64,000 bases of DNA, taken from contig NZ_CP154631.1 in the NCBI RefSeq assembly GCF_039555755.1, positions 3,534,001-3,598,000 on the forward strand, written 5' to 3'. The position numbers and the translations under genes are program-made. A model generated the notes under the pieces. It made no database searches, was not told the DNA's origin, and was given only the letters and a program-made list of their open reading frames with translations. Below, one piece after another: positions 52,143-61,286 of this stretch (position 1 is its first letter; every line of letters starts with the position of its first letter). This DNA is from Pseudomonas sediminis (GTDB lineage: Bacteria > Pseudomonadota > Gammaproteobacteria > Pseudomonadales > Pseudomonadaceae).

Positions 52143-53443
52143 AGGGAGGAGCCCGGTGGTTCTGCACCTGCAGTTTCCAAGGTTGCGAGGATCAGAATGG
52201 CGCGGAAATCGTTGACGTTGGTACGGGTCGGGCCGGTGACGATCAGCTCGTCGAGGGCGGCGAAGTAGCCATAGCCGTTGTTGTCGTCCAGCTCGTCGCG
52301 GGCGCTCAGGCCCTTGATGCCGGCGCGGGCGTAGCTGTAGGGCGTCATGATGGCGCCGGCGTTGTCTTCGGAGCCGTCGATGCCGTCGGTATCACCGGCC
52401 AGCGCGTAGACGCCGGGCAGGCCCTTGAGGCTGTCGGTCAGGCTCAGGAGGAATTCGGCGTTGCGCCCGCCACGGCCGTTACCGCGCACGGTGACCGTGG
52501 TTTCGCCGCCGGAGAGGATTACGCAGGGCGGTTTGATCGGCTGGCCGTGCAGCTGCACCTGGCGGGCGATGCCGGCATGCACCTTGGCCACGTCGCGCGA
52601 CTCGCCTTCCAGGTCGCCGAGGATCAGCACCGGGAAACCGGCGGCTTCAGCCTTGGCCGCGGCGGCGTCGAGCGACTGCTGCGGGGTGGCGATCAATTGG
52701 AAGTGGCTACGAGCGAGTACCGGATCGCCGGGCTTGACCGTTTCCGAGCGTGGGTCCTGCAGCCAGCTGCGTACGTTGGCCGGGATGTCGATGGCGTAGC
52801 GGGCAAGAATCGCCAGGGCTTCGGCCGAGGTGGTCGGGTCGCCCACGGTGGGGCCGGAGGCAATCACCGTGGCTTCGTCGCCGGGCACGTCGGAGATGGC
52901 GTAGGTGTACACGGTGGCCGGCCAGCAAGCCTTGGCCAGACGACCGCCCTTGATCGCCGAGAGGTGCTTGCGTACGCAGTTCATCTCGCCGATGGTGGCG
53001 CCGGATTTGAGCAGGGCCTTGTTGATCGCCTGCTTGTCTTTGAGGCTGATGCCCTCGGCCGGTAGCGCCAGCAGCGAGGAGCCACCACCGGAGAGAAGGA
53101 AGATCACGCGGTCGTCTTCGCTGAGGTTCGACACCAGCTCCAGCACGCGACGCGCGACACGCTCGCTGGCATCGTCCGGCACCGGGTGTGCGGCTTCGAC
53201 CACTTCGATTTTCTTGCAGTCAGCGCCGTGCTCGTAGCGGGTCACCACCAGGCCGCTGACCTCGCCTTGCCATTCCTGCTCGATCACCTCGGCCATTGCC
53301 GCTGCGGCCTTGCCGGCGCCAATGACGATGACGCGGCCACTGCGGTCGGCGGGCAGATGATCGGCCAGCACCTGGCGCGGATGTGCGGCAGTGATGGCGG
53401 TAGCGAATAGGTCGCGCAGCAGGCGTTGCGGGTCGAAGGTCAT
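52139..53443 (-). CDS. ttuD: Glycerate kinase (TtuD/MOFRL type)
   Basis: Protein of 434 residues: DUF4147 N-terminal domain (VIVIGAGKAAAAMAEVIEQEW; LLSGGGSSLLALPAEGI) and C-terminal MOFRL domain (SGGETTVTVRGNGRGGRNAEFLLSL; AGDTDGIDGSEDNAGA). It phosphorylates D-glycerate, product of GlxR, to 2-phosphoglycerate. The start MTFDPQRLLRDLF follows a purine-rich site. The last residues (AGAEPPGSSL) run into a palindromic repeat, which supplies the stop; the native C-terminus may have been replaced. Confidence 0.93.
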   Translation of the reverse strand: MTFDPQRLLRDLFATAITAAHPRQVLADHLPADRSGRVIVIGAGKAAAAMAEVIEQEWQGEVSGLVVTRYEHGADCKKIEVVEAAHPVPDDASERVARRVLELVSNLSEDDRVIFLLSGGGSSLLALPAEGISLKDKQAINKALLKSGATIGEMNCVRKHLSAIKGGRLAKACWPATVYTYAISDVPGDEATVIASGPTVGDPTTSAEALAILARYAIDIPANVRSWLQDPRSETVKPGDPVLARSHFQLIATPQQSLDAAAAKAEAAGFPVLILGDLEGESRDVAKVHAGIARQVQLHGQPIKPPCVILSGGETTVTVRGNGRGGRNAEFLLSLTDSLKGLPGVYALAGDTDGIDGSEDNAGAIMTPYSYARAGIKGLSARDELDDNNGYGYFAALDELIVTGPTRTNVNDFRAILILATLETAGAEPPGSSL

Positions 53444-53601
53444 GGCGATGTTCTCTTGTTCTGGGGGTGACGCTGGATGATCGTTCCCGCGTCCGCGTGG
53501 TAACGCCTGGGGAGTGGAATCGACCGACCTGGCAATCGGGTGGTGACACCTCCTGCCAGGAAGGTCGAAAGGGTGGGCCAGAAGCAAAGCCCCTCTCCCT
53601 A

Positions 53602-53627
53602 ACCCTCTCCCATAAATGGGAGAGGGG
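53602..53627. repeat. Palindromic CCCTCTCCC repeat
   Basis: CCCTCTCCCATAAATGGGAG onward, arms of about 11 bases. It stands with the next repeat in the 278-base gap between glycerate kinase and glxR, where no gene is seen. Confidence 0.75.
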
Positions 53628-53676
53628 ACTGGTTTGGCGTACGCCGAAAATCGGTATAACGCCGAGCTGCTTGTCT

Positions 53677-53702
53677 CCCCTCTCCCGCATGCGGGAGAGG
53701 GG
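53677..53702. repeat. Palindromic CCCCTCTCCCGC repeat
   Basis: Perfect 26-base palindrome of CCCCTCTCCCGCA / TGCGGGAGAGGGG, 20 bases past the glxR stop. Same family as 50343. Confidence 0.8.
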
Positions 53703-53721
53703 CAGGGGAGAGGGCGCTCTT

Positions 53722-54612
53722 TTACTCGCCGCGGATATTGAAGTTGGCCATATGCTCCAGACCCTTGATCAGGCCGGAATGGTCCCAACCGCTGCCGCCG
53801 AGGGCCGCGCAGGTGCTGAACACTTGCTGGGCGTTGGCGGTGTTGGGCAGGTTCAGGCCCAGTTCGCGAGCGCCGGACAGCGCCAGGTTGAGGTCCTTCT
53901 GGTGCAGGCTGATGCGGAAGCCCGGATCGAAGGTGCCCTTGATCATGCGCTCGCCGTGTACTTCGAGGATTTTCGAGCCGGCGAAGCCCCCCATCAGCGC
54001 TTCACGCACCTTGGCTGGATCGGCGCCGTTCTTGGCGGCGAACAGCAGAGCTTCGGCCACTGCCTGGATGTTCAGCGCGACGATGATCTGGTTGGCCACC
54101 TTGGCGGTCTGGCCGTCGCCGTTGCCGCCGACGCGGGTGATGTTCTTGCCCATGGCCTGGAACAGCGGCAGGGCGCGTTCGAAGGCATTCGGGCAGCCAC
54201 CGACCATGATCGACAGGGTCGCGGCCTTGGCACCAACTTCACCACCGGACACCGGGGCGTCCAGGTAGGTGGCGCCGGTGGCCTTGATCTTCTCGGCGAA
54301 GGTCTTGGTCGCGGTGGGGGAGATCGAGCTCATGTCGATCACTACCTTGCCGGCGCCAACGCCCGCAGCAACGCCATCGGCGCGGAACAGCACGTCTTCG
54401 ACCTGCGGGGTGTCGGGCACCATGACGATGATGAATTCGGCTTCCTGGGCGACTTCCTTCGGGTTGGCCAGGGCGATGCCGTTGTCGCCAACCAGGTCGG
54501 CCGGGGCCTTGTCGAAGTGCTCGGAGAAGAACAGGGTGTGGCCGCCTTTCTGCAGGTTCTGCGCCATGGGTTTGCCCATGATGCCGGTGCCGATGAATCC
54601 GATTTTAGCCAT
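53722..54612 (-). CDS. glxR: Tartronate semialdehyde reductase
   Basis: Protein of 296 residues of the 3-hydroxyisobutyrate dehydrogenase family: Rossmann start KIGFIGTGIMGKPMAQNL, substrate loop LDAPVSGGEVGAKAATLSIMVGG and the catalytic Lys region GDGQTAKVANQIIVALNIQ. It reduces tartronate semialdehyde, made by Gcl, to D-glycerate with NAD(P)H. Next to hyi on one side and glycerate kinase on the other, which secures the assignment. Confidence 0.95.
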   Translation of the reverse strand: MAKIGFIGTGIMGKPMAQNLQKGGHTLFFSEHFDKAPADLVGDNGIALANPKEVAQEAEFIIVMVPDTPQVEDVLFRADGVAAGVGAGKVVIDMSSISPTATKTFAEKIKATGATYLDAPVSGGEVGAKAATLSIMVGGCPNAFERALPLFQAMGKNITRVGGNGDGQTAKVANQIIVALNIQAVAEALLFAAKNGADPAKVREALMGGFAGSKILEVHGERMIKGTFDPGFRISLHQKDLNLALSGARELGLNLPNTANAQQVFSTCAALGGSGWDHSGLIKGLEHMANFNIRGE

Positions 54613-54638
54613 GAGAGATTGCTCCTGAAGAGTGGGGC

Positions 54639-55421
54639 TCAGATTGCGTTGTGTGCTTTCATCCAGCCGAGGCCGGCAGCGGTGGTGGTTGCCGGCTTGT
54701 ATTCACAGCCGATCCAGCCCTGGTAGCCGATGCGATCCAGGTGCTCGAAGAGGAAGCGGTAGTTGATCTCGCCAGTGCCCGGCTCGTTGCGGCCCGGGTT
54801 ATCGGCCAGCTGCACGTGGTTGATGGCGGCCAGGTTGCTTTCAACCGTACGGGCCAGGTCACCTTCCATGATCTGCATGTGGTAGATGTCGTACTGCAGA
54901 TACAGGTTGGTGCTGCCGACCTTGTCGCGGATGTCCAGCGCCTGCTTGGTGTTGTTCAGGTAGAAGCCAGGGATGTCGTGAGTGTTGATGGCTTCCATGA
55001 CCAGGCGAATGCCGGCGCCAGCCAGCTTGTCAGCGGCGTAGCGCAGGTTGTCGACGAAGGTCTTCTCGACGGTGGCGCAGTCCACGCCCTGCGGGCGGAT
55101 GCCGGCCAGGCAGTTGATCTGCTTGTTGCCCAGCACCTTGGCGTAGGCGATGGCCTTGTTGACGCCAGCGCGAAATTCCTCGACGCGGTCCGGGTGGCAG
55201 GCGATGCCGCGCTCACCCTTGCCCCAGTCGCCGGCGGGCAGGTTGAACAGCACCTGTTCCAGCTTGTTGGCATCCAGGCGGGCCTTGATCTCTTCTACCG
55301 CGAAGTCATAGGGGAAGAGGTATTCCACGCCGCTGAAACCGGCTTCGGCGGCAGCGGCGAAACGGTCCAGAAAGTCCACTTCGGTGAACAGCATGGATAG
55401 GTTGGCAGCAAAACGGGGCAT
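54639..55421 (-). CDS. hyi: Hydroxypyruvate isomerase
   Basis: Protein of 260 residues, TIM-barrel of the Hyi family: MPRFAANLSMLFTEVDFLDRF at the start, GFSGVEYLFPYDF, and the metal-binding Glu/His residues in MEAINTHDIPGF, QYDIYHMQIMEGD and HVQLADNPGRNEPGTGEINY. It interconverts hydroxypyruvate and tartronate semialdehyde. AAGGAG precedes the ATG at 55421. Confidence 0.95.
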   Translation of the reverse strand: MPRFAANLSMLFTEVDFLDRFAAAAEAGFSGVEYLFPYDFAVEEIKARLDANKLEQVLFNLPAGDWGKGERGIACHPDRVEEFRAGVNKAIAYAKVLGNKQINCLAGIRPQGVDCATVEKTFVDNLRYAADKLAGAGIRLVMEAINTHDIPGFYLNNTKQALDIRDKVGSTNLYLQYDIYHMQIMEGDLARTVESNLAAINHVQLADNPGRNEPGTGEINYRFLFEHLDRIGYQGWIGCEYKPATTTAAGLGWMKAHNAI

Positions 55422-55448
55422 GGTTGGCTCCTTGTCGTGGTGCAATTT

Positions 55449-55513
55449 CGTAGGGTGCGCCGTGCGCACCTGGTGGTACGCGCTCATATGGCGGTGCGCG
55501 TGGCGCACCCTAC
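55449..55513. repeat. Palindromic CGTAGGGTGCGC repeat between gcl and hyi
   Basis: CGTAGGGTGCGCCGTGCGCA onward (55449-55470) faces GGTGCGCGTGGCGCACCCTA onward (55493-55513). It fills most of the 95-base gcl-hyi junction. Confidence 0.8.
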
Positions 55514-55516
55514 TGA

Positions 55517-57292
55517 TCAGTCGAGCAGCGAGATGGCGGTCGGGGCGTCGACGCCGCGCTCGGCCAGTTCCTCGAACTCGTTGATGGCGTTGATCTCGGT
55601 GCCCATGGAGATGTTGGTGACACGCTCCAGGATGATCTCCACCACCACCGGTACGCGGTGCTCGGCCATCAGGCGCTTGGCTTCGGCGAAGGCGTTCTGC
55701 AGCTCGTTCGGGTCGAACACGCGGATCGCCTTGCAGCCCAGACCCTCGACTACCGCGACGTGGTCGACGCCGTAACCGTTGAGCTCCGGCGCGTTGATGT
55801 TCTCGAACGCCAGTTGCACGCAGTAATCGATGTCGAAGCTGCGCTGCGCCTGACGGATCAGACCCAGGTAGGAGTTGTTCACCAGCACGTGGATGTAGGG
55901 CAGGTTGAACTGCGCACCGACGGCCAGCTCCTCGATCATGAACTGGAAGTCATAGTCGCCAGACAGTGCCACGACCTGACGCTGCGGGTCGGCCTTGACC
56001 ACACCCAGGGCTGCCGGAATGGTCCAGCCCAGCGGACCGGCCTGGCCGCAGTTGATCCAGTGACGCGGCTTGTACACGTGCAGGAACTGAGCACCGGCGA
56101 TCTGCGACAGACCGATGGTGCTGACGTAGCAAGTGTCCTTGCCGAAGGCTTCGTTCATCTCTTCGTAAACGCGCTGCGGTTTGGCCGGCACGTTGTCGAA
56201 GTGGGTCTTGCGCTGCAGGGTACGCTTGCGCTCGCGGCAGGACTCGACCCAGGCACTGCGATCTTTCAGCTTGCCGGCGGCTTTCCACTCGCGGGCTACT
56301 TCGAGGAAGGCGTCCAGTGCTTTGCCTGCGTCGGAGGCGATGCCCAGATCCGGGTTGAACACACGGCCAATCTGCGTCGGTTCGATGTCGACGTGGATGA
56401 ACTTGCGGCCTTCGGTGTAGACGTCGACTGAACCGGTGTGGCGGTTAGCCCAGCGGTTGCCGATGCCGAATACCAGGTCAGAAGCGAGCAGGGTAGCGTT
56501 GCCGTAACGGTGCGAGGTCTGCAGACCGACCATGCCGACCATCAGCTTGTGATCGTCAGGGATCGCGCCCCAGCCCATCAGCGTCGGCACTACCGGCACG
56601 CCGGTCAATTCGGCGAATTCGACCAGTTTGTCCGCCGCATCGGCATTGAAGATACCGCCACCAGCGACCAGCAGCGGGCGCTCGGCCTCGTTGAGCATGG
56701 CGATGGCTTTCTCGGCCTGGACGCGGCTGGTGCTCGGCTTGGCCACCGGCAGCGGCTCGTAGGCGTCGATGTCGAATTCGATCTCGGCCATCTGTACGTC
56801 GAACGGCAGGTCGATCAGCACCGGGCCAGGACGGCCACTGCGCATTTCATGGAACGCACGCTGGAAGGCGCGCGGCACTTGGCCGGGCTCCATCGCGGTG
56901 GTGGCCCACTTGGTCACCGGACCGACGATGCTGGTGATGTCGACTGCCTGGAAATCTTCCTTGTGCATACGGGCACGCGGCGCCTGGCCGGTGATGCACA
57001 GAATCGGGATGGAGTCGGCTGAGGCCGAGTACAGGCCGGTGACCATATCAGTGCCGGCAGGGCCGGAGGTGCCGATGCACACGCCGATATTGCCGGCATT
57101 GGTGCGGGTATAACCCTCGGCCATGTGCGAAGCGCCTTCGACGTGACGGGCCAGGACGTGATCGATGCCACCGAGTTTCTTCAGTGCGGCATACAGGGGG
57201 TTGATGGCAGCGCCGGGGACGCCGAACGCGATATCAACGCCTTCGCGACGCATCACCAGTACGGCTGCCTCGATTGCTCTCATTCTGGCCAT
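55517..57292 (-). CDS. gcl: Glyoxylate carboligase (tartronate semialdehyde synthase)
   Basis: Protein of 591 residues, ThDP-dependent: [14 protein letters not shown] and [16 protein letters not shown] at the N-terminus, FAD-type middle domain, and the ThDP motif near [31 protein letters not shown]51 stands where other ThDP enzymes have Glu, as in E. coli Gcl. It joins two glyoxylate to tartronate semialdehyde and CO2. The start at 57292 has AGAGGA six bases ahead; an ATG two codons upstream touches that site. Divergent from the LysR gene. Confidence 0.97.
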   Translation of the reverse strand: MARMRAIEAAVLVMRREGVDIAFGVPGAAINPLYAALKKLGGIDHVLARHVEGASHMAEGYTRTNAGNIGVCIGTSGPAGTDMVTGLYSASADSIPILCITGQAPRARMHKEDFQAVDITSIVGPVTKWATTAMEPGQVPRAFQRAFHEMRSGRPGPVLIDLPFDVQMAEIEFDIDAYEPLPVAKPSTSRVQAEKAIAMLNEAERPLLVAGGGIFNADAADKLVEFAELTGVPVVPTLMGWGAIPDDHKLMVGMVGLQTSHRYGNATLLASDLVFGIGNRWANRHTGSVDVYTEGRKFIHVDIEPTQIGRVFNPDLGIASDAGKALDAFLEVAREWKAAGKLKDRSAWVESCRERKRTLQRKTHFDNVPAKPQRVYEEMNEAFGKDTCYVSTIGLSQIAGAQFLHVYKPRHWINCGQAGPLGWTIPAALGVVKADPQRQVVALSGDYDFQFMIEELAVGAQFNLPYIHVLVNNSYLGLIRQAQRSFDIDYCVQLAFENINAPELNGYGVDHVAVVEGLGCKAIRVFDPNELQNAFAEAKRLMAEHRVPVVVEIILERVTNISMGTEINAINEFEELAERGVDAPTAISLLD

Positions 57293-57366
57293 GACCATTC
57301 CTCTCGAATCGGTTGTTTTTTGTTGAGGGAGAGGATGACCGCTGGGCGAAAGAGGGGGAATTGATG

Positions 57367-57400
57367 GATACTTCAGTTCTGTCGATATCTGGAGTATCGA
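57367..57400. promoter_or_regulatory. Operator-like dyads between gcl and the LysR gene
   Basis: GATACTTCAG (57367-57376) pairs with CTGGAGTATC (57389-57398) with one mismatch, and an overlapping TCGATA (57382) / TATCGA (57395) pair reaches the base before the LysR ATG. This fits a LysR-type site for divergent control and self-repression. A related dyad lies before the GlcG-like gene. Confidence 0.55.
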
Positions 57401-58315
57401 ATGGACCGTCATACCCTTATCCGTAGTTTCGTTCTGGTTGCCGACAACGGCAGCTTCGCTTCGGCCGCCCTCAGTGAGGGCGTGACGCCCGTGGTGATGG
57501 GGCGGCGGCTGGATGCGCTGGAGCAACACCTGGGCGTCAAGCTGATGCACCGCTCCACGCGCGGGCTGCAATTGACCGACCTGGGCGAGCAGTACCTGGA
57601 GCGTGCCCGCAACCTGCTCAAGGAGTTCGACGAGGCCGACGCCAGCGTTGCGCGTGGTGGCAAGTCGGTGCGCGGGCATCTGGTGGTGTCCGCGCCGGCG
57701 GCGTTCGGTCGACGCCATATCGCGCCCCATGCACCGGCGTTCCTGGCGCAATACCCAGACCTCAAGCTGTCGTTCAACTTTACCGACAGCGTGGTGGATC
57801 TGGTGCGTCAGGGCTACGACATGGGCATTCGTATCGGTGAGGTCACCGACCCCAACTACGTGGCGCTCAAGCTGTTTCCCAATCGCCGAGTGGTCTGTGG
57901 CGCGCCCAGTTACTTCGAGCTGCATGGCGTGCCGCGCAGCCTCGAAGACCTGGCGCTGCACAACTGCCTGGCGTTCAACCTGCAGGGCGGTCAGCAGCGC
58001 GGTTGGACCTTCCTGCGTGACGGCCGACAGGTGGCGGTGAAGGTGGCTGGCAACCTCGACTGCAACGATGGCGAGCTGCTCTATAGCTGGGTCAAGCAGG
58101 GGCTGGGGATCGGCTGGCGCTCCACCTGGGAGATCCAGGCCGAGCTGAAAGCGGGCGAGTTGGTGACGGTGCTCGACGAGTACGCTCTGCCAGCCTACGA
58201 CATCCAGGCGGTGTTCCCGCAGCAGCGTTATCTGCCGGCCAAGGTGCGTTTCTTCATTGATTATCTGAAAGGCATCTACAACACGCCGGGCTACTGGGAA
58301 GCCCGTCATGGGTGA
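57401..58315 (+). CDS. LysR-family transcription regulator of the gcl locus
   Basis: Protein of 304 residues with an N-terminal winged helix ([57 protein letters not shown]) and a LysR substrate-binding domain (about 90-290). It is divergent from gcl with 108 bases between the starts, the usual layout for a pathway regulator; the inducer may be glyoxylate or a purine-derived metabolite, which the sequence does not show. The helix is typical of the LTTR subgroup with HRSTR after the wing. Confidence 0.88.
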   Translation: MDRHTLIRSFVLVADNGSFASAALSEGVTPVVMGRRLDALEQHLGVKLMHRSTRGLQLTDLGEQYLERARNLLKEFDEADASVARGGKSVRGHLVVSAPAAFGRRHIAPHAPAFLAQYPDLKLSFNFTDSVVDLVRQGYDMGIRIGEVTDPNYVALKLFPNRRVVCGAPSYFELHGVPRSLEDLALHNCLAFNLQGGQQRGWTFLRDGRQVAVKVAGNLDCNDGELLYSWVKQGLGIGWRSTWEIQAELKAGELVTVLDEYALPAYDIQAVFPQQRYLPAKVRFFIDYLKGIYNTPGYWEARHG

Positions 58316-58317
58316 GG

Positions 58318-58330
58318 AGTATTCGATACT
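58318..58330. promoter_or_regulatory. Second operator-like dyad before the GlcG-like gene
   Basis: AGTATTCGATACT, five-base perfect arms around TCG, directly after the LysR stop in an AT-rich stretch. It shares GAGTAT and CGATACTT strings with the dyads at 57367-57400. A weak promoter pair (TTGATT 58344-58349, TAAATT 58366-58371) follows it. Confidence 0.45.
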
Positions 58331-58488
58331 TTAATTGAGTTATTTGATTTTATTTGTTGTGCACATAAATTGTTTTAATTGTGTTCGATTGTTGTAATCG
58401 GTTCCTCCTTCGGCTATTTCATAGGGCGTTTCTGATGCCGCGCACTTGTGTGTGGATGCCCGTATCTGCAGTTTTGGAGATTGCCTCT

Positions 58489-58923
58489 GTGAGTAGCCTT
58501 AACCTGAATGTCGCTTTGAACATCACTCTCAATGCCCTGGCCGTGGGGCGGGAGATAAAGGCGGCGCCGCTGACAGTGGCGGTGTTGGATGCCGGTGGAC
58601 ACTTGATCAGCCTGCAGCGCGAGGACGGCGCCAGCCTGCTGCGCCCGCAGATCGCCATTGGCAAGGCCTGGGGTGCATTGGCCCTGGGCAAGGGCTCGCG
58701 GCTGATCGCTGCCGACGCGCAGCAACGTCCGGCGTTCATCGGTGCGGTCGACAACCTGGCGCAGGGCAGCCTGATCCCGGCACCGGGCGGGGTTCTGATT
58801 CGTGACGAGCGCGGCGAGGTGATTGGTGCCGTCGGTATCACCGGCGACGCCTCGGATATCGATGAGCAGTGTGCGGTGAGTGCGCTGGAGTCGCTGGGTC
58901 TGCAGGCGGATGCAGGGGTATAG
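58489..58923 (+). CDS. GlcG/HbpS-like DUF336 protein
   Basis: Protein of 144 residues from a GTG at 58489, which GGAGA (58476-58480) precedes at proper spacing; longer frames lack a site. The GlcG family core is seen: PLTVAVLDAGGHLISLQREDGA, IAIGKAWGALALGKGSR and GGVLIRDERGEVIGAVGITGDASDIDEQCA. Such proteins accompany glycolate/glyoxylate genes and bind small ligands or heme; the reaction, if any, is unknown. In P. aeruginosa a homologue follows gcl. Confidence 0.85.
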   Translation: MSSLNLNVALNITLNALAVGREIKAAPLTVAVLDAGGHLISLQREDGASLLRPQIAIGKAWGALALGKGSRLIAADAQQRPAFIGAVDNLAQGSLIPAPGGVLIRDERGEVIGAVGITGDASDIDEQCAVSALESLGLQADAGV

Positions 58924-59199
58924 GGTTCAAGAGCAGCCGCAGGGCTGACCGGATCGCCGGCCGCTGGTAGCGACGCGAACAGTCATCCATTGCAACGGCG
59001 TACTGCTGCGCGAGTACGCCCTACGGGATGTGGTCTGAAGGCCGAAGCTGGGCGTGATATCTCAGTGCAGGCGTTGGGCGGACTCAGCGAGCGCCAGCGA
59101 GCAGTCCGCCTTTACCTGGAATGGCGTACGGCGCTCGAGCGCTCGGCGTATAACGCCCTACGGTGACGGATGTCGGGAAACCCTACAATGGACAGCCAC
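58924..59199. other. Non-coding stretch with decayed repeats
   Basis: Short GTACGCCCTACGG-like pieces are scattered here (near 59010 and 59150). No gene, terminator or promoter is clear. It separates the convergent GlcG-like and TetR genes. Confidence 0.5.
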
Positions 59200-59844
59200 T
59201 TAGGCGCTGGTCACCAACTCGGATGCCTTCGATGGCATCGGGCTGACGTCGCAGCCTTTGAGCACCAGGCGAATGATGGTCTGCGCGGCGGCTTCGTAGT
59301 CGGCATCGTCCAGGCTGGCCTTGCCGGTGACGGTGGATATCTGCCAGTCGAAATCGGCGTAGGTCTGGGTCGCCGCCCAGATGCTGAACAGCAGGTGGTG
59401 CGGGTCGACCTGCGCCATCTGTCGTTGATCGATCCAGCGCTGGATGCAGGCAATATTGTGCTTGGCCTGGGCGTTGAGCTGTTCGGTCTGTTCCGGTGAC
59501 AGGTGTGGCGCACCGTGCATGATCTCGCTGGCGAATACCTTGGAGGCGTGAGGTAGTTCGCGGGAGATACGGATCTTCGAGCGGATGTAGGCGGTCAGCA
59601 CTTCGCTCGGATGGCCCGGCTGGTTGAAGGGGGCAGAGGCGGCCAGCAGTGGCTCGATGATGCTTTCCAGGACCTCGCGGTAGAGGTTTTCCTTGGACTT
59701 GAAGTAGTAGTAGACGTTGGGTTTGGGCAGGCCTGCCTTGGCCGCAATGTCACTGGTCTTGGTGGCGGCGAAGCCCTTGTCGGCGAACTCCTCGCTGGCT
59801 GCGCGCAGGATGAGCTCTTTGTTACGCTCGCGGATGCTGGTCAT
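59200..59844 (-). CDS. RutR-like TetR-family regulator
   Basis: Protein of 214 residues: TetR helix-turn-helix at the start (LILRAASEEFADKGFAATKTSDIAAKAGLPKPNVYYYFKSKENLY) and a C-terminal domain very like RutR (IRISRELPHASKVFASEIMHGAPHL; DPHHLLFSIWAATQTYADF). RutR senses uracil/thymine in E. coli and controls pyrimidine and purine use. The start MTSIRERNKELI is chosen over an upstream ATG. It is divergent from moaA, with a RutR-like box between them. Confidence 0.88.
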   Translation of the reverse strand: MTSIRERNKELILRAASEEFADKGFAATKTSDIAAKAGLPKPNVYYYFKSKENLYREVLESIIEPLLAASAPFNQPGHPSEVLTAYIRSKIRISRELPHASKVFASEIMHGAPHLSPEQTEQLNAQAKHNIACIQRWIDQRQMAQVDPHHLLFSIWAATQTYADFDWQISTVTGKASLDDADYEAAAQTIIRLVLKGCDVSPMPSKASELVTSA

Positions 59845-59945
59845 AAGGCCCTGTGATTTGCTCTGCCGCCGGGCGGCGGTCGGGCATGGTAGCACCGGCT
59901 TTGCGCGAGGCTCAAGGCAGCGGCCACGGGCTGCTCAGCGCTTAA

Positions 59946-59961
59946 CTGACTCCGTGGTCAA
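59946..59961. promoter_or_regulatory. RutR-like operator between the TetR gene and moaA
   Basis: CTGACTCCGTGGTCAA matches the RutR box TTGACCA-NN-TGGTCAA at 11 of 14 fixed bases. It is the kind of site expected for the adjacent RutR-like protein. Next to it (59962-59980) a second near-palindrome ATTTCTGTATACAAGAAAT is seen. Confidence 0.5.
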
Positions 59962-60057
59962 ATTTCTGTATACAAGAAATCGCTTTTCTGTTTCTATCGC
60001 GCACAGCGTTATCCATGACATAAAAGTCTCGGCTCGTGACGCTGCAGGAGACCTACC

Positions 60058-61053
60058 GTGAACACCCATCAGCTCGTCGATCCCTTCGGTCGGCGCATCA
60101 CCTATCTGCGTTTGTCGGTGACCGATCGCTGCGATTTTCGCTGCACCTACTGCATGAGCGAAGATATGCAGTTCGCGCCGCGCGCGCAGATTCTCAGTCT
60201 GGAAGAACTCTACGCCGTGGCCGATGCCTTCATCGGGCTGGGCGTGCGGCGTATCCGCATCACTGGTGGCGAGCCGCTGGTGCGCAAGAACCTGCTGAGC
60301 CTGCTGCAGCGCCTGGGTGAGCGTGTCGAGCTGGATGACCTGGCGATCACCACCAATGGCTCGCAACTGGCAGAGATGGCTGCACCGTTGCGCGCGGCTG
60401 GCGTTCGGCGCCTGAATATCAGCCTGGATTCCCTGCAGCGCGAACGCTTTGCCGCCTTTACCCGGCGCGACAAGCTCGATCAGGTGCTGGCTGGTATCGA
60501 GGCAGCACGCGCGGCCGGCTTCGAGCGGATCAAGCTCAACAGCGTGGTGCAGAGCGGGCGCAATGACGACGAGGTGCTGGATCTGGTCGAGTTCGCCATC
60601 GAGCGCGGCCTGGACATCAGCTTCATCGAGGAAATGCCGCTGGGCAGCGTGGTCAGCCACAGCCGCGAGCAAACCTTCTGCTCCAGCGACGAGGTGCGTC
60701 AGCGCATCGAACAGCGGCATGCGCTGGTGCGCAGCAGCAAGGTTACCGGTGGCCCATCGCGCTACTGGCAGGTGCTCGGTACGCAGACCCAGGTAGGGTT
60801 CATCTCGCCACATAGCCACAACTTCTGCGGCGACTGCAACCGTGTGCGGGTCACCGCCGAGGGCAAGTTGGTGCTCTGCCTTGGCCATGACAACGCGCTG
60901 GATCTCAAGCGCCTGTTGCGGGCACATCCGGGTGACGGCGAGCGCCTGCGCCAGGCGTTGATCGAGGCGCTGCGGCTCAAACCCGAGCGGCACCATTTCG
61001 CCACCGACGAGCAGGTGCAGGTGGTGCGCTTCATGAGCATGACCGGCGGTTAG
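60058..61053 (+). CDS. moaA: MoaA, GTP 3',8-cyclase (molybdenum cofactor)
   Basis: Protein of 331 residues from a GTG at 60058 with GGAG ahead. It is a radical SAM enzyme: CxxxCxxC at C25/C29/C32 (CDFRCTYC), GGEPLVRKN SAM-binding region, and the second iron-sulfur site FCGDCN with a later Cys (VLCLG). It ends in the usual GG (SMTGG), needed for activity. It makes the cyclic pterin precursor of Moco. In P. aeruginosa a second moaA stands in this place; purine breakdown by xanthine dehydrogenase, a Moco enzyme, would explain the link. Confidence 0.96.
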   Translation: MNTHQLVDPFGRRITYLRLSVTDRCDFRCTYCMSEDMQFAPRAQILSLEELYAVADAFIGLGVRRIRITGGEPLVRKNLLSLLQRLGERVELDDLAITTNGSQLAEMAAPLRAAGVRRLNISLDSLQRERFAAFTRRDKLDQVLAGIEAARAAGFERIKLNSVVQSGRNDDEVLDLVEFAIERGLDISFIEEMPLGSVVSHSREQTFCSSDEVRQRIEQRHALVRSSKVTGGPSRYWQVLGTQTQVGFISPHSHNFCGDCNRVRVTAEGKLVLCLGHDNALDLKRLLRAHPGDGERLRQALIEALRLKPERHHFATDEQVQVVRFMSMTGG

Positions 61054-61126
61054 TGTCGCGATACGAATAATCTGTTGCCTATGGGCCGAGACCGCCACAT
61101 CAATTACAGCAGGCTGCACAGTCCTT

Positions 61127-61200
61127 GTAGGAGCCGCGCCCCGCGGCGAATGGGCCGGTTCAGGCGACTGAAAAGCTTCGCCCCGAGGCGGGGCTCCTAC
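61127..61200. repeat. Palindromic GTAGGAGC repeat
   Basis: GTAGGAGCCGCGCCCCGCGG onward faces CTTCGCCCCGAGGCGGGGCT onward, outer arms GTAGGAGC / GCTCCTAC. A half copy (TGTAGGAGCGA) is seen near 6975. The 230-base gap after moaA holds nothing else. Confidence 0.75.
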
Positions 61201-61286
61201 TCAGGCCTGCGCCTGAGCGACATCTTATGCCTGACGCGACACTAAGCCCTCACCGCAATCTCAAAACAACAATAAGGAGGCTCTCA

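Noticed and set aside
50343..53702. Possible CRISPR array from the many palindromes
   Set aside because: The repeats belong to different families, are unevenly spaced, lie at gene junctions and have no spacer pattern or cas genes.
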